DNA from: Aphrocallistes beatrix
Lineage: Eukaryota > Porifera > Hexactinellida > Sceptrulophora > Aphrocallistidae
DNA length: 64,000 nucleotides
Assembly (NCBI GenBank): GCA_963281255.1
Contig: OY725497.1
Coordinates: 2,480,001 to 2,544,000 of the forward strand
Reading direction: 5' to 3'
The notes below the pieces were generated by a model. The model was given only the letters and a program-made list of their open reading frames with translations, made no database searches and was not told the DNA's origin. The position numbers and the translations under genes were made by a program. Shown here in pieces: positions 43,854-55,426 of this stretch (position 1 is its first letter; the number at the start of each line of letters is the position of its first letter).

Positions 43854-45049
43854 GGTTGGCCTTTCTATGGATATTTTGTTTTTTGTCAAAAGTTTGCCAA
43901 AAGACCTTTTTAGTCATTTTTAGATCCCTAAAGGGGTTCTGAACATTAATTTCGATTTTTAGAATTTCAATGTTAATAATTCGCCACCTAGAGCCACTTG
44001 TACCACTTGGTGTCGCCCAAAAGGACACATTTTTGAAGCGAAATGTCTCATCTCCATAACTTCTTTGAACCATTTCAAGTCATCATTTTAATGCTAAATT
44101 CGTCCTCAGCACTAAATTTCCAGCAATTTGATATATATATTGGACACATTTGGAGAAATTCTTTGGCTGCAGGTTCCTACCAACGGCCAGGAATGTGAAA
44201 AAATTCCTGGCCGTTGCTATGCACAGACATCCAAAAAATTATCCAAATATGCTCAATATATATATCAAATTGCTGGAAATTTAGTGCTGAGGACGAATTT
44301 AGCATTAAAATTCGATCTGACATGGTTACAAGAAGTTATTGTGCCGGGATTCCGGCGGATACTCTCTAATGTGGTTATTTTTGGGTGGCCAGTCATCAAT
44401 AACCAGTTTTTCACACTTTTGATGGTGAAAAATTTTGATGTATCATATTTTAAGTTAAATACTGCTATATGTTGTCGAATAAGGATATTTGCATGTTATT
44501 TAATATTCCAAAGTAGTTAAAACTAATGGAAATTGAGGGACTTATATAAATATTTTTTAAATCCTATTTTCTGAGACATTTTTTTCGGCAATTATAAAGG
44601 TGATAACTTTTTGAAAATTCATCATAGGGGCGAAAACTCAACGGTTTTTGATAGATCTCGAAGAGGAGAACATAATGAACAGACAGAATTTTGATATTAG
44701 GAATAAAAAGAGAGTTATGAAAAAAATAGTGTCAAAATTACATAAAATATAATTCCTTGGATCTTTTGGTGTGAATTTTTAACAATTTTCAAACTTTCAA
44801 AAATCTTTCTGTTCATTAGTTAGATCATCGATTTATGAATGAATTTGAAAAGTTTCTAAAGGATTGTAAGCATATTGTGTCCGATTTCTTTCTTGTAAAA
44901 TGCCCAAATTATTTTAAAATTTTTTTATCTGTTGCAATATTCCAATTATTAATGCAGTTTTGCAGATAACTCTGCGATTCAAATCTGCACTCAAATTAAA
45001 TGAATCGGTTGAAAAAGTCAAAAGTTAGCTATTATAGGAAAGGCCAACC
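43854..45049. mobile_element. TTAA-type family B, copy 3 (1196 bp)
   Basis: Ends GGTTGGCCTTTC .. GGAAAGGCCAACC, TTAA on both sides (43850-43853, 45050-45053). The inner hairpin AGCAATTTGATATATATATT .. complement spans 44120-44280 around GGCCAGGAATGTG and CCTGGCCGTTGC. Orientation is opposite to copy 1. A 130-codon frame across the hairpin is not gene-like. Confidence 0.85.
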
Positions 45050-45244
45050 TTAAATTAAATATGGCATGTTATTCTTCAATTAATTTTCTCGGTGAAATAC
45101 ACAGCCGTGTATTAAGTAGGCCATAAAACGCTTCAAAATACTACGAAACTGTACAAGGAAATTCTAACAGGGTCATATTAGAAGTACATCATTAATATAA
45201 TTAATAAAAGATTCCACACGACATTGCTACCAATTGAATTAGTA

Positions 45245-45365
45245 TATACTAGGGGTGTTACCCGGTTCTCAGAAACCCGGGTATTATCAGGTTCTAAAAA
45301 TCGAATGAGATTCGATATCCGGGTAATTAACTCAGAATACCCGAGTATTGCGCATTATATAAAAA
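45245..45365. mobile_element. Single end of a hAT-like repeat
   Basis: AGGGGTGTTACCCGGTTCTC with repeated CCGGGTA/TACCCG motifs; no matching right end is seen. Confidence 0.4.
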
Positions 45366-45564
45366 TGCATTGGATTACTCTATAACAGCTCTAATAACCA
45401 ACACATGGTGCTTTTAAAACTGGAAAACTTACAAACAATTGCAAACTATAAACAAAACAAAATTACCATAGTCTTATAAACTGTAGATTATTTATGTTGA
45501 TATTTTCTGTTCTCATTACGTACCATAATATCACGAGTGTGAAGTCAACAGCAAGGTCTAGCAG

Positions 45565-46000
45565 CGAGATGTGAACACGACTTAAGATTAATTTCTCATT
45601 CAATTCTGCATCAATCATGGTCAAACGTGCATTATGGCATAATCTAGTATGGGACTAAATCACATCTCCTCATCCCACAATGACATTGCAATTTTCCAAT
45701 ACAAAATCCCTATAGACAATTTCGAGCACGACTTAGCGCTTAATTTTTCAGGCAATTCAGCATCAATCATGGTCAAACTTGTCCTGTGGAATAAACTAGT
45801 GTGGGACTAAATCACATCTCCTCATCCCACAATGACATTGCAATTTTCCAATACAAAATCCCTATAGACAATTTCGAGCACGACTTAGCGCTTAATTTTT
45901 CAGGCAATTCAGCATCAATCATGGTCAAACTTGTCCTGTGGAATAAACTAGTGTGGGGCTTTCCTCTATTCTCATAGCTAGTGTATATCACCTCTCTTCA
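45565..46000. repeat. Tandem repeat, ~152-bp unit, about three copies
   Basis: CACGACTTA occurs at 45576, 45727 and 45879. The second and third units are almost identical; the first is diverged. Each contains CATCAATCATGGTCAAAC and CATCTCCTCATCCCACAATG. Confidence 0.85.
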
Positions 46001-46290
46001 TCCAACAATGACATTGGAATTTTATAATACAAATCCCCATAGACAATTTCGAGCACCACTCTATTTCACGCCTCCTCAAATTTCTTTTCTCACTCCCTGA
46101 ATGCATACAACGTTAAAGTTGTTATTTGGAAACTTCCTAATAGTCCAGGACCACGGGAGGTGAACCGAGAAATTTGAGAAGTATATAACAATTTTGGTGG
46201 TTTTGCGTTCTTGGGGGGTCCCTTTGACCAAAATTAAGCATATTCCACTTTGGCATGTTTAGCCAATTTCTTTAATGCAAACTTAAATAT
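45940..46290 (+). repeat. Left arm of an inverted repeat, partner 47830-48640
   Basis: AGTGTATATCACCTCTC, CAATTTCGAGCACCACTCT, GCATACAACGTTAA and CACTTTGGCATGTTT all recur in inverted order at 48520 down to 47850. The right arm has a MITE inserted. Confidence 0.75.
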
Positions 46291-46680
46291 TTTAGCGACG
46301 CTTGAATAATTCGGACAATTCTGCAATCAGGAAATCCTACTAAATACTTTTGTAGACTGTTGATTTATGTTCATTTGCACCCATGGAATATAGGCGAGCA
46401 AAAAAAGAGGTCACTCAATGGGGTTACTAGGTTTGAGATTGGAATATTGCACAATCCTGCGTCGTCAAGGAAAATATTCAGGTTGAATATGGTCATGTGA
46501 CCCCTTAAATTTGTCCAAATTAAATGCTGAGTACGAATATCATCATTAAAATCTATTGAGTATTTCATGGCTTGTCCAATAGAGATTGGAAGGGATGGAC
46601 AATTACTATATGTCCTAAAATTATTAGTAGTGAAATTTAATTTCGTGTAATATTAAGCGGAGTCGACTGTATATACTATA

Positions 46681-46956
46681 TACCTAAGTTGACTAATTCA
46701 CGAATTAATGAATAATTCGAATAATTCATCAAGCCTGAGAAGAATTATTCAAAATTGAAAGTTTTTTGCGAGCCAAAAAACATGAATTATATGAATAAAT
46801 TTTTCGAATAATTCATATTTCGGGATTCTGAATCATTCGAATAATTCATATTTCCTGAATTATGAATTATTTGAATAATTCATAATTCAGGAATTGTGAA
46901 TTATTCGAATTATTCATTAATTCTTTGCCATTTTTTATGAATTAGTCAACTTACGT
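46681..46956. mobile_element. Palindromic MITE of AATTATTCGAATAATTC motifs
   Basis: Ends TACCTAAGTTGACTAATTCA and, inverted, TACGTAAGTTGACTAATTCA; the inside is a row of TTCGAATAATTCAT palindromes. Confidence 0.65.
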
Positions 46957-46974
46957 AGATATATTCTATATATA

Positions 46975-47265
46975 TAACGAATTGATTGAAGAAACTGCCA
47001 GACACAGAAAGCTGATTTTGGTATGTGATAGTCTTTTTGCTATGGTTCCACTAAGTTCTGACCTCAGACCAAAATATCAATTCATGACGGAATTATGACG
47101 TCATTGCTACCTTTTTTATAATTAGAAATTTCAGTTTTCGACTATAACTCAGCCATTTTAGATGATTGAAGGCTGGAAATTTAAGGGAATGTGTATATTA
47201 ATATATCTCAAATATGATATAACAATCATCAAAAAATGATAACTCATCACTCTGTTATGCAATGA
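46975..47265 (+). mobile_element. Helitron-like element, 3'-truncated
   Basis: TA-rich start, AACGAATTGATTGAAGAAAC, ..CGTCATTGCTACC, ..TGATAACTCATCACTCTG; the tail is missing. Confidence 0.7.
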
Positions 47266-47388
47266 AATTTAAATTTGTGTAATATTATGAATATGTTTAA
47301 GAAGAGTATTATAATTTGAGGATTACTTCATTTCTGAGTTTTCATCCAATATATACACTATTTTGAGTGATACTATCGTACAATTCGA

Positions 47389-47720
47389 TTAAGGATACCG
47401 CCCTCGAAAAATCATATGATTTGGCTTACAGCATGCGATGAAAGTAGAGCTATAAGAGATGTTAAGCGTGGGCAGGTATCTCCGTCTAGAAATACTCGCA
47501 CATTCCAAACCGTTTTTGATTCTCATTTCTAGTTTTTGAGGTACAGGTCTCAAAGTCTGTTTTTTTCGTTTATCGCTAGCACATGTTAATGGTAGAAATC
47601 CGGCCACTAAAGGAATTGTTTAGGACATACCAAGAAATCAAATGCTTTCAAATCGAATCATAGATAGTCTACCATATTTGCAACTTCATAGGACCAAAAG
47701 AAAGTTAAAGGATTAAACAA
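47389..47720 (-). repeat. Giant-foldback fragment with the 69-bp unit
   Basis: TTAA 47389-47392, the 69-bp unit 47393-47461, TTAA 47462-47465, then GCGTGGGCAGGTATCTCC and the arm sequence up to ~47718, matching 18720-18970. Confidence 0.8.
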
Positions 47721-47829
47721 TATTTTAAAGGTGCTGTTTAACCGCATGGTAAGATATTGTGACTCAAGAGGATGAAAACGCGAAAATGTAGTCATCCTGA
47801 AATTTTAATACTATTCCTAAACATATGTT

Positions 47830-48640
47830 TGAAAAAATTGCCCAAACATGCCAAAGAGCATGGGCTTAATTTTGGTCAAGAGGACCTCCAAGAAATCAAA
47901 ACCACCAAAATAGTTATGTACTTCTCAATTTTTCTAGTTGAGCCCCCGTAGTCCTGGGGCCTTATTCACTAAGAAAACTTAAGATTTGCTTAACTTTATA
48001 TAACTTTATATAGTGGAAATTTTGAAGAGTTGCATTACGATTTGGGTAAATAGATGTTCAATGATACCAATAGAAATATAAACTACCTAAATACTGGAAA
48101 TATTCCAACTCACTCTCGAAATATTCGTGATGTCATACTTAAGTATTATGACGTCATACTTAACTTAAAATATTACGTAACTTTCTGAAAAGTTTAACAA
48201 ATGAGTCAAAATTTGTCAAGCATTTCAATTGTACCACTTAAAATTAATAGAGTATGCAATCTATTTGAATTCTTTAAAAATCTCTTCTAATTTTGAAGAT
48301 TCAAAAGTTAAGCAAATCTTAAGTTTTCTTAGTGAATAAGGCCCCAGGTTATTAGGTAATTTCCAAATAAAACCTTAACGTTGTATGCAGTCATGGAGTC
48401 AGAAAAGAAATTTGAGGAGACGTGATGCAGAGTGGTGCTCGAAATTGTCTATGGGGGTTTAGTATTGGAAAAATTGCAATGTCATTGTTGGATGAGGAGA
48501 GGTGATATACACTAACTATCAGAATTAAGGTAAGCCCCATACTTGATTCTGCCATATAACAAGTTAACCATGATTGATAAAGAATTGACTGAGAAATTAT
48601 GCCGAAAGTTGTGCTCACATCTCGCTGCTAACTTCACTCG
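47830..48640 (-). repeat. Right arm of the inverted repeat 45940-46290
   Basis: Inverted counterpart of the left arm, interrupted by the MITE 47956-48345. Confidence 0.7.
47956..48345. mobile_element. MITE GGGGCCTTATTCACTAAG (390 bp)
   Basis: Nearly perfect ~38-bp inverted ends (GGGGCCTTATTCACTAAGAA ..). The matching left arm near 46145 reads GTCC-AGGAC without insertion, so the insertion lies at a CCWGG-like site, but I cannot define a clean direct duplication (left CCTGG, right CCAGG). A possibly related palindrome lies at 61660-61790. Confidence 0.8.
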
Positions 48641-48747
48641 TAATAAACCTGATTTCCTATCATTAATATATCATCATTATAATATCTTACGAATAGCAAT
48701 GATGAAATTCAAGCCATTGGTTTGAAAATATTTCGAGAAAATAGGCG

Positions 48748-49199
48748 AATATAAATAGTCTAAACGTTAGTTTTAAAATATTATGGTTTGCTACTGGAGG
48801 TAGTCATGTATTTTCAACTGTAAACATACTCATAAAATAAGTGGCATAGATGGATTGATATGTTCACATTTCAATTTCATCTTTGGTTTCATCATCCGAT
48901 TAAATTCCTTCTTTCATATTGCCACAGTTGTCATCTTGGCATCGTCCGATGCTTGGGAACAGTTGAGTCCTTGTTTTCTGCAGCTACATCTGAAACTACT
49001 ATAGCCTGTGGAACAGTTACAGTGGATCATTTTCAGGAGTACTTCGGGTGCAGGGTTACAGTCCAACATGACTGGGATTTGGCTGTTGTCTTGGCAGTTC
49101 CATCCCCATTTGGTGAACTCCATACCATCAGCCATGTCCACCCACAAAATCGCTTGGAAATAGCACCTCATAGAGTGAAATTTAGTGGCGGAGGCTGTA
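48748..49199 (+). repeat. Left arm of a 450-bp inverted duplication
   Basis: Mirrors 49806-50258 over its whole length, including the CxC-tail coding segment (GGAACAGTTACAGTGGATCA against its complement) and outer non-coding sequence (ATAAATAGTCTAAACGTTAG). Confidence 0.85.
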
Positions 49200-49836
49200 G
49201 GTGGCAGTCTTTCGAGTGTCGAAGCATTTGGCTGCACTCATTTTTTGCAGAGGATAGTGTATCTCAAGTCGCGAAGACTGTCCCCAGGTTTTGTATTGAA
49301 CAACGCGATCATGACTTACAACCAGTGCTTTCTATCACAACTGGGTCTTGGTTTGGTGCAGAAAACACCCTAGCATAGCTTTTTAAGATGGAATCCTCTT
49401 TGAACTTGTACAGAGCAGACTTCTTTCCGAATCCGAAAATGCTGGAGGTGGTGTCACACCCGGTGAATGCATGCAGAAAAAGCAGGCTGTAGCAGATTTC
49501 GTCCCCAAGCACTTGTTTTATCACCTTGATATCATACACTATGTTTGGTTTCCCTTGATCGGAGCGGAAGTATATCTTCTTAGCATTGTTGTTAGGAAAG
49601 TAGTGCAGCAACAGAACCAATAGATCCATATCCTCGCCTCTGAGAGTTGTTGTCTTGAAGGAGGCCATTGATACTGTTGCCTTCACAATGTCAACATCGG
49701 CATCCTCTTCAACCTGTATTACATGGCCCCCTCTTTCTCTCATACGTTTAGAAATGAGATGGATGAGGGCCTGTTTGTTGGCTTGATTGGAAAGGGAATC
49801 CGCCTTATTATTACAGCCTCCGCCACTAAATTTCAC
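48900..49836 (-). pseudogene. PIN-like/CxC-tail protein relic, probably transposon-linked
   Basis: Minus strand 49836-49309 is open: VEEDADVDIVKA, LRGEDMDLLVLL and FLHAFTGCDTTSS give the spaced acidic pattern of PIN-like nuclease folds and a GCDTTS motif widespread in multicopy invertebrate proteins. After a stop, broken frames continue with SATKFHSMRCYF, an EW/W-rich segment, and a cysteine tail IHCNCSTGYSSFRCSCRKQG (48914-49237), the usual C-terminal CxC block of the same family. I infer a multicopy, probably mobile gene family; its enzymatic role is unproven. The tail-coding part is also present inverted at 49806-50258. Confidence 0.6.
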
Positions 49837-50258
49837 TCTCTGAGGTGCTATTTCAAGGTAATGTGTGAATGGGCATGGATGGTATGGAGGTCACCGAATG
49901 GGATTGGAACTGCCGAGATAACAGCCTAATCCCAGTCATGTTAGACAGTAACCCTGGACCCGAAGTACTCCTGATAATGATCCACTGTAACTGTTCCACA
50001 GGGTATAGTAGTCTCAGATGTAGCTGCAGAAAACAAGGACTCAACTGTTCCCAAGCATCGGACGATGCCAAGATGACAACTGTGGCAATATGAAAGAAGA
50101 TTTGCATCGGATGATGAAACCGAAGATGAAATTGAAATGTGAACATATCAATCCATCTATGCCACTTATTTTATGAGTATGTTTACAGTTGAAAATACAT
50201 GATTACTACCAGCCGCAAACCATAATATTTTACAACTAACGTCTAGACTATTTATATT
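49806..50258 (-). repeat. Right arm of the 450-bp inverted duplication
   Basis: Carries the same CxC-tail coding segment read from the plus strand (49869-50093 is open). The ~600-bp spacer holds the PIN-like part. Confidence 0.85.
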
Positions 50259-50654
50259 AAGAACTTCGTACCCAGCAAGCATAGCCGAGAAAAACACGGG
50301 GTCACTTGATATGGTCTATACCAAATCTGGAGATCGGAATTTTTACTTTCCAAGTTGTTGCTAGGGAGGGCCCAAAATTCTTTGCTCAAAATATAGTCAA
50401 TATTTATATATAAATTTTAACAGTCTGGGGTCAACGACGGGGTCGTGCCAAATCGATTTCTGATATTCCGATTTCGGTAAACTTTTAGTATGTTACTCCT
50501 AAGACATGATACAACGGAAAAATCCAATAAAACAATTTTTTGCAATGTTTTTGGGGTGCATCATTGTCCTGACTATTAGTGCTTTCAGCTTACCAAAGTT
50601 CTGGAAAGAGTGTAGGCTGAGTTTAAATCACCGAAGCCAATGTAACTGAATGCA

Positions 50655-50740
50655 AAATGCGAATGACTAGGACAAGGTTAGAACCTGTGACCCAAGTCTT
50701 AGTGCTCAAACACCCTAACCACTCCACCACGCAAGCAGAA
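50655..50740 (-). mobile_element. tRNA-derived SINE head, copy 2
   Basis: Minus strand GTGGTGGAGTGGTTAGGGTG (A box) and AGGTTCTAACCTT (B box), with the same flank as copy 1. Confidence 0.6.
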
Positions 50741-50744
50741 CTCT

Positions 50745-51115
50745 ACTCTTTGATCCTGGAGCTATGCCAACGTAGTAACTACTCGGCTGCAGAACTGGAG
50801 GCTTGGGCGATCGCAGCAGCCCTACGGAAGTGGCGCCGTCTACCTACAAGTCGCACATAAATACAGAAAACCACAGACCATATTCATCCCACATGAATTT
50901 GCATTGGTTCACCTAAATAATTGTCAAATACCCTCACCCACCCATTCAGATGGAAAAACTGTGAAGCAAAGAGTTCTCCTACCCAGGACTTCTACTCCCC
51001 GTTTCCGATGAGATCTTGGTCCCGACTCCACCCGAAACGGATCCAGAGTCCGTAGTGCCCTCAGATGAAGACACATATGAATCTCCAGTAACTCCTGGAA
51101 CAATTACATCTACCT
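50745..51115 (+). pseudogene. Possible Ty3/gypsy-type RNase H scrap
   Basis: 50766-50850 encodes SNYSAAELEAWAIAAALRKW, which resembles the YSxxELExLAxxxAL segment of Ty3/gypsy RNase H. Further on, a frame gives SDEILVPTPPETDPESVVPS, compatible with a retroelement C-terminus but not diagnostic. No LTR is seen. Confidence 0.4.
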
Positions 51116-52320
51116 AACAATATCGATAAGAGTACGAAAGAAACCTGATTACCATGGCAACCTGCAAACCACCTGACGATGGCCAACTTAATGAGCAATT
51201 AGTTAATTAGGCCATGCACTGACCCATTCTCTTTTGGGGAAGGTGATGTCATGAAAGTTAGATATTAGTCCAACATAATGTTAGAGTTGTAACCTAGTTA
51301 CACTTGTGTTTACAACAAACTCGGTTGGCACTATTATGTAGCTCTTTCAGCAGCGGCTCCACGGGGGTGGCAGGGGTCCCAAAATAGAGTGATTTTTTTT
51401 TACTTTTTGTCTTGATTTTTATATATCAAAATGAACGACTAATAAGTTAATTAGATCAAAATGATAACTTTATAGATGATTAGAATAGCTGTAGATTGAT
51501 ATTTCAGCACCAAGATTTGAGATTTTCTGGGGACAAGCCCCCCAAACTCCCTTATTTGCTCCTACTGTTCACTAGGGAGCCCTTGCATTAACGCTGGTCT
51601 TCATTCTAGGTCAGTCGAATCTGTAAATTGCCTCTCCCTAAATTAAAGTATCTGGAGCCGCCACTTCCCAGATTGTATTTCTACTCACCATTAAAGTTAG
51701 CTCATCTCAGCTTAAGTTAATCACTAGCAATGAGAATACATATCAAAAAGCGAAATAGATTGTAAATAACGAAAGCAGGCTATCTATGTTTAAAGTTGAC
51801 AAAATTTGAACCATATGAGGCAATACTTAAAGATGAGCACTACTGTCTGGGAACCCATCAATCAGGAGCATCAGAATTAATAATAAATAACTGGCTGTGG
51901 ATGATTTTGGATTCTCTAAATACTACTAGAATTGCTACATAAACAAAGTAATAAATGTGTGGATTAATTTCCTATTGTATGTTAGTAAGTCATTTTATGA
52001 GAAGGGGCCGCAGGAAAAACAGAACGGCGTAGGTGGGCAGTAAGCAAAGGTTGAGAAACACAGAGTGAGGTATTTGTTGCTGATCGAGTAACCTTATATT
52101 AATATCAGAATAAATCTACACATACAGTAGTATGTATATCTCAGAATTTTCAGAATTTTAGTTTACAATACTATTCCTTATCATTTCTCAACGATTAATA
52201 ACATTAGTTACTTCATGCTCCTACATTAGGTTGGTGTGCATTAATCACCTCGAAAATTATGTATTCAAACTAATTATTTTTTGACATACCACATATTATG
52301 ACGTCATGATTACGTTATTT
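51116..52320. other. No supported gene
   Basis: AT-rich; no long frame, element ends or clear repeats recognised. Confidence 0.4.
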
Positions 52321-52329
52321 TCTGTAACT

Positions 52330-52780
52330 GTAACGAATTGATTGAAGAAACTGCCAGGCACAGAAAGCTGATTTTGGCAGGTGGGAGTCTTTTGGCTATG
52401 GATCCAGTAAGTTCTGAGCTCAGACGAAAATGTCGACTCATCATGGAATTATGACGTCATTATCACCCTTTTTTATAATCAGAAATTTCAGTTTTTCGGC
52501 CATAACTCCATTTTAGTTGATAGAAGGCTGAAATTTTAATAGAATGTGTATATTAATATACCTTACATATGATGCAATAATCAAAAAATGATGACTCATC
52601 ACTCTGTTATGACGTCATCATTACACATCAAAAAATTTTTTAAATTGACAAATTTGGTAATTTTTCGTGCGATATCGATTATAACAGTAGGACAGACGTA
52701 TTTAGAGATGTTATCTCCCTTTTAATTAATCAATGTGACCTCAGGCGGCCGCGCAGCGCAAGCAAGCGAAGCGCGCTTGT
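52330..52780 (+). mobile_element. Helitron-like element, short family, near full length
   Basis: CTGTAACGAATTGATTGAAG at 52327, middle block with GACGTCATTATCACC and GACGTCATCATTAC, tail GCGCAGCGCAAGCAAGCGAA.. ending GCGCGCTTG|T at 52780. Part of the GC palindromes is deleted. Eight bases later the Tc1 relic begins. Confidence 0.75.
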
Positions 52781-52787
52781 ACCTGTA

Positions 52788-53745
52788 ATGTCTCAAGTAT
52801 CCAAGAGAAAGGATGTTCGAATACTCTTACTAGATGTAAAGAAGCACTCAATTAAGAAGATTAGCCAACTAGCAGGTGTGTCAATTGCGACAGTTTATAA
52901 CATCCCTAAATGCATGAAAGCGGAATTATACCCTTCAACATCGAAAAGGAGTGGAAGATCAGGAAAACTCACAACTAAATACAAAAATAATGTATTAAAA
53001 CACATTAGTTCTACCCCTTCAATCTATAGCTCTAAGCGGATTGTCAAATAAATGCCCCGTCAAAAACATCCAAAGATACTTTGAGACGTTGTCTCAAAGG
53101 ACTCGAGTTCCCGAAGCCATATCCAACTCCAGTCCCAATGTTGTATGAGAAGATGCTAATTCGTATTGAATAGGCAAAGAAAAAACTAATTATCAATAGG
53201 TAAAACTCTATTTTTGCAGATGAGGCTTCAATTTGGATATTTAGAGGTCGTGTAAGAATGTTGACCAAGAGGGGGAATTTGAGAATCTAAACTAGCGTGA
53301 AGCACACCTCGCAAATCAGTATGTGGTCGCGTTATCATTAATGGGAACCACCACTATTGTTTATATTCCAAGAAAATCTCTATTCTAGTCTATTCATTAG
53401 GGTCTTGGATGGTCATTTGTTACAATAAGCTAAGATATCGCACGAAGATCAATGGTTCTTATTACGACGTAGAAGACGATGATCCAAAAACACATCTCAA
53501 AACTTACAAAGGCATGGATGTCTCAAAATATTCCAGAAAAGACCTTAGATTGGCCTAGTCAGAGCGCAGACATAAACCCGATAGAGAATCGCTTGGGTGG
53601 AACAAGTAAATGCGTCCAGGCATGATTAATGCTCTCAAAAATGAACTTGACTCGGTTTGGAATACTATCGATTCATTTTTCCTCGAGCCCTAATGGAAGT
53701 CAATTCCAAAATATGCAAAATGTGGTTAGATAGCCAAGGTTATAA
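52788..53745 (+). pseudogene. Decayed Tc1-like transposase
   Basis: Opens MSQVSKRKDVRILLLDVKKH and has the HTH segment ISQLAGVSIATVY, the same start as the transposase at 60224. Downstream broken frames keep ADEASIWIFRGRVRM (53217-53260), a remnant of the DND-PK-H region near 53475 and WPSQSADINPIEN (53550-53590), i.e. the DDE blocks of Tc1. Many stops and frame changes. Both inverted ends appear lost; a Helitron-like 3' end lies 8 bp upstream and another Helitron-like 5' end 4 bp after the relic. Confidence 0.8.
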
Positions 53746-53748
53746 AAT

Positions 53749-54930
53749 CTTATATATTAAATGCTAGGATTTTTTTGGTGTGTGTTTGTCCGAATTGATT
53801 GAAGAATTGGAAGTCATAGAGATGTGAAAATTGGCATGTAGGTGTCAAATGATATGACTACGATTAAGTTCTATGATCTAAGCGAAATTTTCACATCCTG
53901 GAAAAAAAAATGGAAAACAATTGTTCACACCTTTTCTATACAAAATAAATGACTACACTATCACAATAGAAATCATTGTACAAGTACGACACTACAATAG
54001 ATCGTCATTGTTATTAATAACTTATGTTTGATATCTTAAATGTATGAAAGTGTATGGCAATAAAAAAGATTATGTGCATATTTTCACACCTTTATATACA
54101 TATTTCACACCATTTGATGAATTTTGAAAATAATGCTAGAGACTAGCTTCCAACGGGTGACATGGGATTTTCAGGGGTGTAGATTTCGAATGTTATATCC
54201 TCGGATCCATATGAGAAATTATTTGTTTACTTTTGTTTACAATAGATACATAAAGTAAACAAATCTCAAAAATCTACTAGAAACTAGCTTTCAACGGTTG
54301 ATATGGGGTTTTCAGGCGTGTAGATTTCGAATATCATATTTTCGAGTAAGTTTTATAATTAATTTGTTTACTTTTGTCTACAATAGATACATAAAGTAAA
54401 CAAATTACAAAAATAGGCTAGAGAATAGCTTCCAACTGTTGACTTGGGGTTTTCAGAGGTGTAGATTTCGAATATCATATTTTCGAGTAAGTTTGATTAT
54501 TAATTTGTTTACTTTTGTTTACATTAGATACATAAAGTAAACAAATCTCAAAGATATGCTAGAAACTTGATGTAAATGGTTGACATGGGGTTTTCAGGTG
54601 GTATAGATTTCGAATATCATATTTTCGAGTAAATTTGATGATCAATTTGTTTACTTTTGTTCACAATAGATACATAAAGTAAACAAATTACATATATAGG
54701 CTAGCGACTAGCTTCCAACGGTTGACATGGGGTTTTTAGTGTGTAGATTTCGAATATTATATCTTCGGATCCATATGATAAATTATTCGTTAACCTATGT
54801 TTACAATATTTATATAAAGGAACAAATTCCCAAAATAAGATAGATTGAGTAACTTCAGGCGCCCGCAGGGCGACTCTGCGGACACAAAGTGTCCGCAAGC
54901 CGCGCAGCGCAAGCAAGCCGAGCGCGCTTG
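53749..54930 (+). mobile_element. Helitron-like element, long family, full length
   Basis: 5' terminus TCTTATATATTAAATGCTAG after A (53748), then TTTGTCCGAATTGATTGAAG, the body with five 141-bp repeats, and a GC-rich tail (GGCGCCCGCAGGGCG, GCGGACACAAAGTGTCCGC, GCGCAGCGC) ending GAGCGCGCTTG|T at 54930. Same design as 21838-23156. Confidence 0.78.
54120..54835 (+). repeat. Tandem array, five ~141-bp units
   Basis: The marker CAACGGTTGACATGGGG (or variants) occurs near 54150, 54292, 54432, 54573 and 54717. Units are more diverged from one another than those at 22080-22790. Confidence 0.85.
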
Positions 54931-55009
54931 TAAAGTATTAAACTTGATTATGTACCGAAACATCAATGCCAATAAAATTTTTATTGAAAACAATCTGAGA
55001 GAGATAGCA

Positions 55010-55394
55010 TCTCTAAATATGTCTGTCCTACTGTGATAATCGGTATCACTCGAAAAATCACCAAATTTGTCAATTTTAAAATTTTTGATGCGTAATGATG
55101 ACGTCATAACAAAGTGATGAGTCATCATTTTTTGATGATTAGTTGCATCATATATGAGGCATGTTAGTATACATATTCTATTAAAATTTCAGCCTTCTAT
55201 CTCCTATAATGGCTGAGTTATGCCCGAATAACTGTGTTGCTTAACTTTTAAAAATGTGACAATGACGTCATAATTCCATGATGAGTCGACATTTTGCTCT
55301 GAACTCAGAACTTACTGGAGCCATAGCCAAAAGACTCCCACATGCCAAAAATCAGCCTTCTGCGCCCGGCAGTTTCTTCAATCAATTCGTTACA

Positions 55395-55426
<32 letters not shown>

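Noticed and set aside
44128..44520. 130-codon ORF inside the TTAA-type element
   Set aside because: It crosses the internal hairpin and other copies of the family do not keep the frame.
48860..49378. 172-codon plus-strand ORF
   Set aside because: It is antisense to the better-supported PIN-like/CxC relic on the minus strand, whose residues match a known family pattern.
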